A DNA stretch of 64,000 nucleotides from an uncultured Collinsella sp. (GTDB taxonomy: Bacteria; Actinomycetota; Coriobacteriia; Coriobacteriales; Coriobacteriaceae): positions 15,083-79,082 of the forward strand of contig CABUKS010000006.1 in NCBI GenBank assembly GCA_902492235.1. The letters are read 5' to 3'. A program made the position numbers and the translations under genes. The notes under the pieces are model-generated. The model had not been told where the DNA came from, did no database searches, and was given only the letters and a program-made list of their open reading frames with translations. How positions within the stretch are numbered: position 1 is the stretch's first letter; each line of letters opens with the position of its first letter. Positions 61,613 through 64,000 of this stretch are shown piece by piece.

Positions 61613-62540
61613 TATCGGCACCTCCAAGCAGCAGATACAGGATAGCCATACGCACGCAGATACCGGCGTAGACCTGCTCCAGGATGACGGAGCGTTGCGG
61701 GTGGTCGGCCATATAGGAGTCGAACTCGACGCCGCGGTTGATGGGGCCCGGGTGGCAGATGATCGCATCGGGCTTCATGAGCTTCTCGCGGTCCTTGGTC
61801 AGGCCGAAGAGTTTGTGGTACTCGCGAATGGTCGGGAACGGGGCACCCTCGAGGCGCTCCTGCTGCACGCGCAGCATGTAGACGACGTCCAGCTCGGGCA
61901 GGACAGAATCGAGATCGCTCGTCACGTGGTCGCAGCCCAGAACCTCGGGCGCCGGCGGCAGCAGCGTGCCGGGGGCGACGGCGTAGGTCTCGCAGCCCAT
62001 GATCTTAAGGGCGGGAATCAGCGAGCCGCAGACACGGGAGTGTGAGATATCGCCGACGACGGCGACCTTCAGACCGTGGAAGTCACCCTTGTGCTCCCAA
62101 ATGGTGTACAGGTCGAGCAGAGCCTGCGTGGGGTGGTTGTGCTTGCCGTCACCGGCGCAGATAACGCTCGCGGGCGAATTCTGCGTGACGATATAGGGCG
62201 CGCCGGCGTGCTTGTCGCGCACGACGATACAGTCGATCTTGTAGGCGTTGAGGGTCTCGACGGTGTCGACGAGGCTCTCGCCCTTGACCGTAGAAGTCGA
62301 GGAACCGCCAAAGTTGAGGCTGTCGGCCGAAAGGCGCTTCTCGGCGAGCTCGAAGGAGCTGCGGGTGCGCGTCGAGGGCTCGTTGAACATGTTGACGATG
62401 GTCTTACCCTTGAGCGTGGGGACCTTCTTGATCGCACGCTCGTTGACCTCGGAGAACGCCTTGGCGGTCTCGAGGATGAGCTTGATGTCCTCTTCGGAGT
62501 ACTCGGTAATGTCGATCAGGTGCTTATGGTTGAACGCCAC
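61596..62540 (-). CDS. pyrB: Aspartate carbamoyltransferase, catalytic subunit
   Basis: 314 residues. Carbamoyl phosphate plus aspartate. NEPSTRTRSSFE carbamoyl-phosphate loop, HPTQALLDLYTI, and the aspartate-site DREKLMKPDAIICHPGP. No pyrI nearby. The GTG at 62540 is preferred: the GTG at 62552 overlaps the GGAGGTG ribosome site itself and cannot be used with it. Confidence 0.94.
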   Translation of the reverse strand: MAFNHKHLIDITEYSEEDIKLILETAKAFSEVNERAIKKVPTLKGKTIVNMFNEPSTRTRSSFELAEKRLSADSLNFGGSSTSTVKGESLVDTVETLNAYKIDCIVVRDKHAGAPYIVTQNSPASVICAGDGKHNHPTQALLDLYTIWEHKGDFHGLKVAVVGDISHSRVCGSLIPALKIMGCETYAVAPGTLLPPAPEVLGCDHVTSDLDSVLPELDVVYMLRVQQERLEGAPFPTIREYHKLFGLTKDREKLMKPDAIICHPGPINRGVEFDSYMADHPQRSVILEQVYAGICVRMAILYLLLGGADNGLAS

Positions 62541-62544
62541 GGTA

Positions 62545-63129
62545 CTACTCACCTCCCAGCGGCGCGGAGCCCACGTGGGAACCCGGCGCGACGTCGTTAA
62601 TCTCGACGGCGGTGTGGCCGTCGACTTCCTTCATATATAGGTGCACGTTCTCCTCATGCGACGAGGGAACGTTCTTGCCGACAAAGTCCGGCGAGATGGG
62701 GAGCTCGCGGTGACCGCGGTCAACGAGAACTGCCAGCTCAATACGGCTCGGACGGCCCAGGTCCATGACGGCGTCCAGAGCAGCGCGGATGGTACGACCC
62801 GTGTACAGGATGTCGTCCACCAGCACGACGCGCTTGCCGTCGACGCTAAAGGGAATGTTGGTGGCGTGGATCGCGGGAGCGAAATTGGTCGCATAGTCAT
62901 CGCGGTAGAAGCTGATGTCCAGGCTGCCGAGCGGAACTTCGACGCCCTCGATCTCCTTGATCTCCTCGGCGAGCTTCTTTGCCAGAAGGTCGCCGCGCGT
63001 GACGATGCCGACCAGAGCGAGGTCTTCACAGCCCTCGTTGCGCTCGAGAATCTCGTGCGCGATGCGGGTCATCGCTCGATTGACGGCGGTCTCGTCCATG
63101 ATGACCGCCTTGGGGGAAGTCGTGCCCAT
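62545..63129 (-). CDS. pyrR: PyrR, pyr attenuation regulator / uracil phosphoribosyltransferase
   Basis: 194 residues. RNA-binding regulator sensing UMP versus PRPP. PRPP loop VVLVDDILYTGRTIRAA near residue 101-117; RGHRELPISPDFVGKN is typical of PyrR. First gene of pyrRBCKDF, with AAGGAG before the ATG and an attenuator-like leader upstream. Confidence 0.95.
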   Translation of the reverse strand: MGTTSPKAVIMDETAVNRAMTRIAHEILERNEGCEDLALVGIVTRGDLLAKKLAEEIKEIEGVEVPLGSLDISFYRDDYATNFAPAIHATNIPFSVDGKRVVLVDDILYTGRTIRAALDAVMDLGRPSRIELAVLVDRGHRELPISPDFVGKNVPSSHEENVHLYMKEVDGHTAVEINDVAPGSHVGSAPLGGE

Positions 63130-63168
63130 CGATCTCCTTCCTCACATGTCTTGACTGCTGACACAGTC

Positions 63169-63236
63169 AAAAAAATAGATGCCCGACCGCTTAAAGCGGA
63201 CCAGACACCCACAGGAAAGGCTGCTCGCATGGCAGC
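63169..63236 (-). promoter_or_regulatory. Attenuator in the pyrR leader
   Basis: Minus strand order: hairpin GCTGC/GCAGC (63219-63236), then a GC-rich stem ending in seven T (63169-63175). A leader terminator before pyrR fits PyrR-mediated attenuation. I did not confidently find the PyrR-binding loop consensus. Confidence 0.65.
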
Positions 63237-63518
63237 TATGTAATTCCATGTGGGTATCTCGTACCCCTTTAATGGTCAAGGGATAGTGTAGCCAACCTCG
63301 AGCTTAATTGCGAGCATAAATACAGAGCAATCCGTAAACGGAGCCCAATGCTCCATAAACCTATATATATTTGTGGGACGAGCTTGAAAACGCACGCACG
63401 AGCTGGCATAATCCCCTCTGCTGCACGCAAATCGGATCTACGTCCAGGGCCGTGGCGTGGGCACTATCGCCAAAAGAGGAATATCTCTGTGTAGATTGCG
63501 CACAGGGAGCGACTTCTG
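63237..63518. other. Intergenic region between pyrR leader and rpmB promoter
   Basis: The left part is the pyr leader start, including minus-strand GGGTACGAGATACCC-type dyads. A + strand promoter candidate occurs at 63384-63412. No ORF with a ribosome site is visible. Confidence 0.4.
63384..63412 (+). promoter_or_regulatory. Candidate + strand promoter upstream of rpmB
   Basis: TTGAAA at 63384-63389, 17-nt spacer, CATAAT at 63407-63412; 170 nt before rpmB. Confidence 0.45.
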
Positions 63519-63527
63519 TGCTATAGT
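63519..63527 (+). promoter_or_regulatory. Extended -10 promoter of rpmB
   Basis: TGC directly before TATAGT (63522-63527), an extended -10; about 55 nt before the start codon. No strong -35. Confidence 0.55.
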
Positions 63528-63581
63528 TCAGGCTTGTTTGTTAACGCGACATGTTCGTTTGTCGCCCAAGGAGGGTCAGTT

Positions 63582-63770
63582 ATGTCCAAAGTTTGCGAAG
63601 TTTGCGGTAAGCACCCCGTTGCCGGTCGCTCCATCAGCCACTCTCACCGCGTCACCAACCGTAAGTTCCGCCCCAACATCCAGCGCGTTTACGTCGTCGT
63701 CGATGGTCACCGTCGCAAGATGAACGTTTGCTCCACCTGCCTCAAGTCCGGCAAGGTTGCGCGCTCCTAA
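63582..63770 (+). CDS. rpmB: Ribosomal protein L28
   Basis: 62 residues. Part of the 50S subunit. MSKVCEVCGKHPVAGRSISH and NVCSTCLKSGKV carry two CxxC pairs, so this is the zinc-binding (C+) form. AAGGAGG lies 7 nt upstream. Single gene with its own promoter and terminator. Confidence 0.97.
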   Translation: MSKVCEVCGKHPVAGRSISHSHRVTNRKFRPNIQRVYVVVDGHRRKMNVCSTCLKSGKVARS

Positions 63771-63836
63771 ATAAGGTCTTACCAACAAGTACCTCGGACT
63801 CTCCGGGTCAAAGACCTCGCGTTCATATAGAACTAT

Positions 63837-63874
63837 AAGAAACCGCTTTCTTTTGAGAAGGCGGTTTCTTTTCT
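63837..63874 (+). terminator. Terminator of rpmB
   Basis: AAGAAACCGC (63837-63846) pairs with GCGGTTTCTT (63861-63870), followed by TTCT. Confidence 0.88.
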
Positions 63875-63906
63875 ATCTATCCAGGAATGCAAAACCAGAG
63901 TGAAAA

Positions 63907-63930
63907 TGAACTACGTCCCAAATCTTGGAC
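63907..63930. repeat. Probable terminal inverted repeat of an IS3-type element
   Basis: Begins TGAACTACGTCCCAAATC, starts with TG as IS3 ends do, and lies 15 nt past the transposase stop. The partner repeat is outside the window. Confidence 0.5.
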
Positions 63931-63944
63931 GCCCTAAATAGCGA

Positions 63945-64000
63945 CTAGGCCGCGAGGGCCTGATTCCGGAACTCCTCCGGGGTCAGGCCCTTCAATCTTA
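63945..64000 (-). mobile_element. IS3-family transposase, C-terminal end (cut by the window)
   Basis: Minus strand from the window edge reads RLKGLTPEEFRNQALAA then TAG at 63945-63947, the familiar C-terminus of IS3/IS150-type OrfB integrases. Only these 17 residues are visible. Confidence 0.75.

Overview
The window is high-GC bacterial chromosome, almost entirely coding. Gene content points to a Coriobacteriia member of the Actinobacteria, most likely Collinsella or a close relative: actinobacterial markers (mIHF next to gmk and rpoZ; a GarA/OdhI-like FHA gene followed by a MerR gene) sit beside Firmicute-like synteny (rodZ-like, pgsA, cinA, recA, rny, spoVS, miaB). Genus is inferred from gene content alone. 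Starts were chosen by visible Shine-Dalgarno spacing. REGION 1 (1-5.9 kb): a coiled-coil zinc-ribbon protein and coaBC, then tRNA-Pro(GGG) with its terminator. After the tRNA comes a small accessory patch: a truncated gamma-glutamylcyclotransferase, an unrecognised HTH protein, a degraded IS30-like transposase start beside a perfect 15-bp inverted repeat, and an SDR oxidoreductase. REGION 2 (5.9-17.4 kb, mostly + strand): CDP-alcohol phosphatidyltransferase, FHA protein, MerR regulator, apt, NlpC/P60 hydrolase and degV. A DUF1836 regulator shares a 26-bp upstream site with degV. Then trxB, a diglyceride-type glucosyltransferase, dut, nrdR, and a divergent SOS pair (LysM membrane protein and lexA) separated by three LexA boxes. 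REGION 3 (17.3-38.8 kb, - strand): a long RNA/DNA-maintenance set, read right to left: rpsO, pnp, RNase J, ftsK, rodZ-like, yajQ, rimO, pgsA, cinA, recA, recX, rny, a GHKL ATPase, spoVS, miaB, miaA, hflX. The recA promoter carries a LexA box in its spacer. REGION 4 (38.9-55.2 kb, - strand): mtaB, phoH, ybeY, dgkA, era and recO in one tight run preceded by dnaJ; an unusual membrane-anchored DnaJ; hemW, dus and lepA; rpsT; and comEA-comEC-holA. REGION 5 (55.2-63.3 kb, - strand): pyrR-B-C-K-D-F behind a leader attenuator, then mihF-gmk-rpoZ-thiI. The window closes with rpmB on + and the end of an IS3-family element. Most interesting non-coding signals: (a) two copies of a roughly 130-150 nt palindromic element between pnp and RNase J, with identical core strings but completely different, self-complementary arms and an inner hairpin with three compensatory base-pair changes; (b) a second palindromic family at 14.0-14.4 kb built on the same principle; (c) 11-bp-phased ACCAAA repeats shared by the recA and comEA upstream regions; (d) the shared degV/DUF1836 operator.
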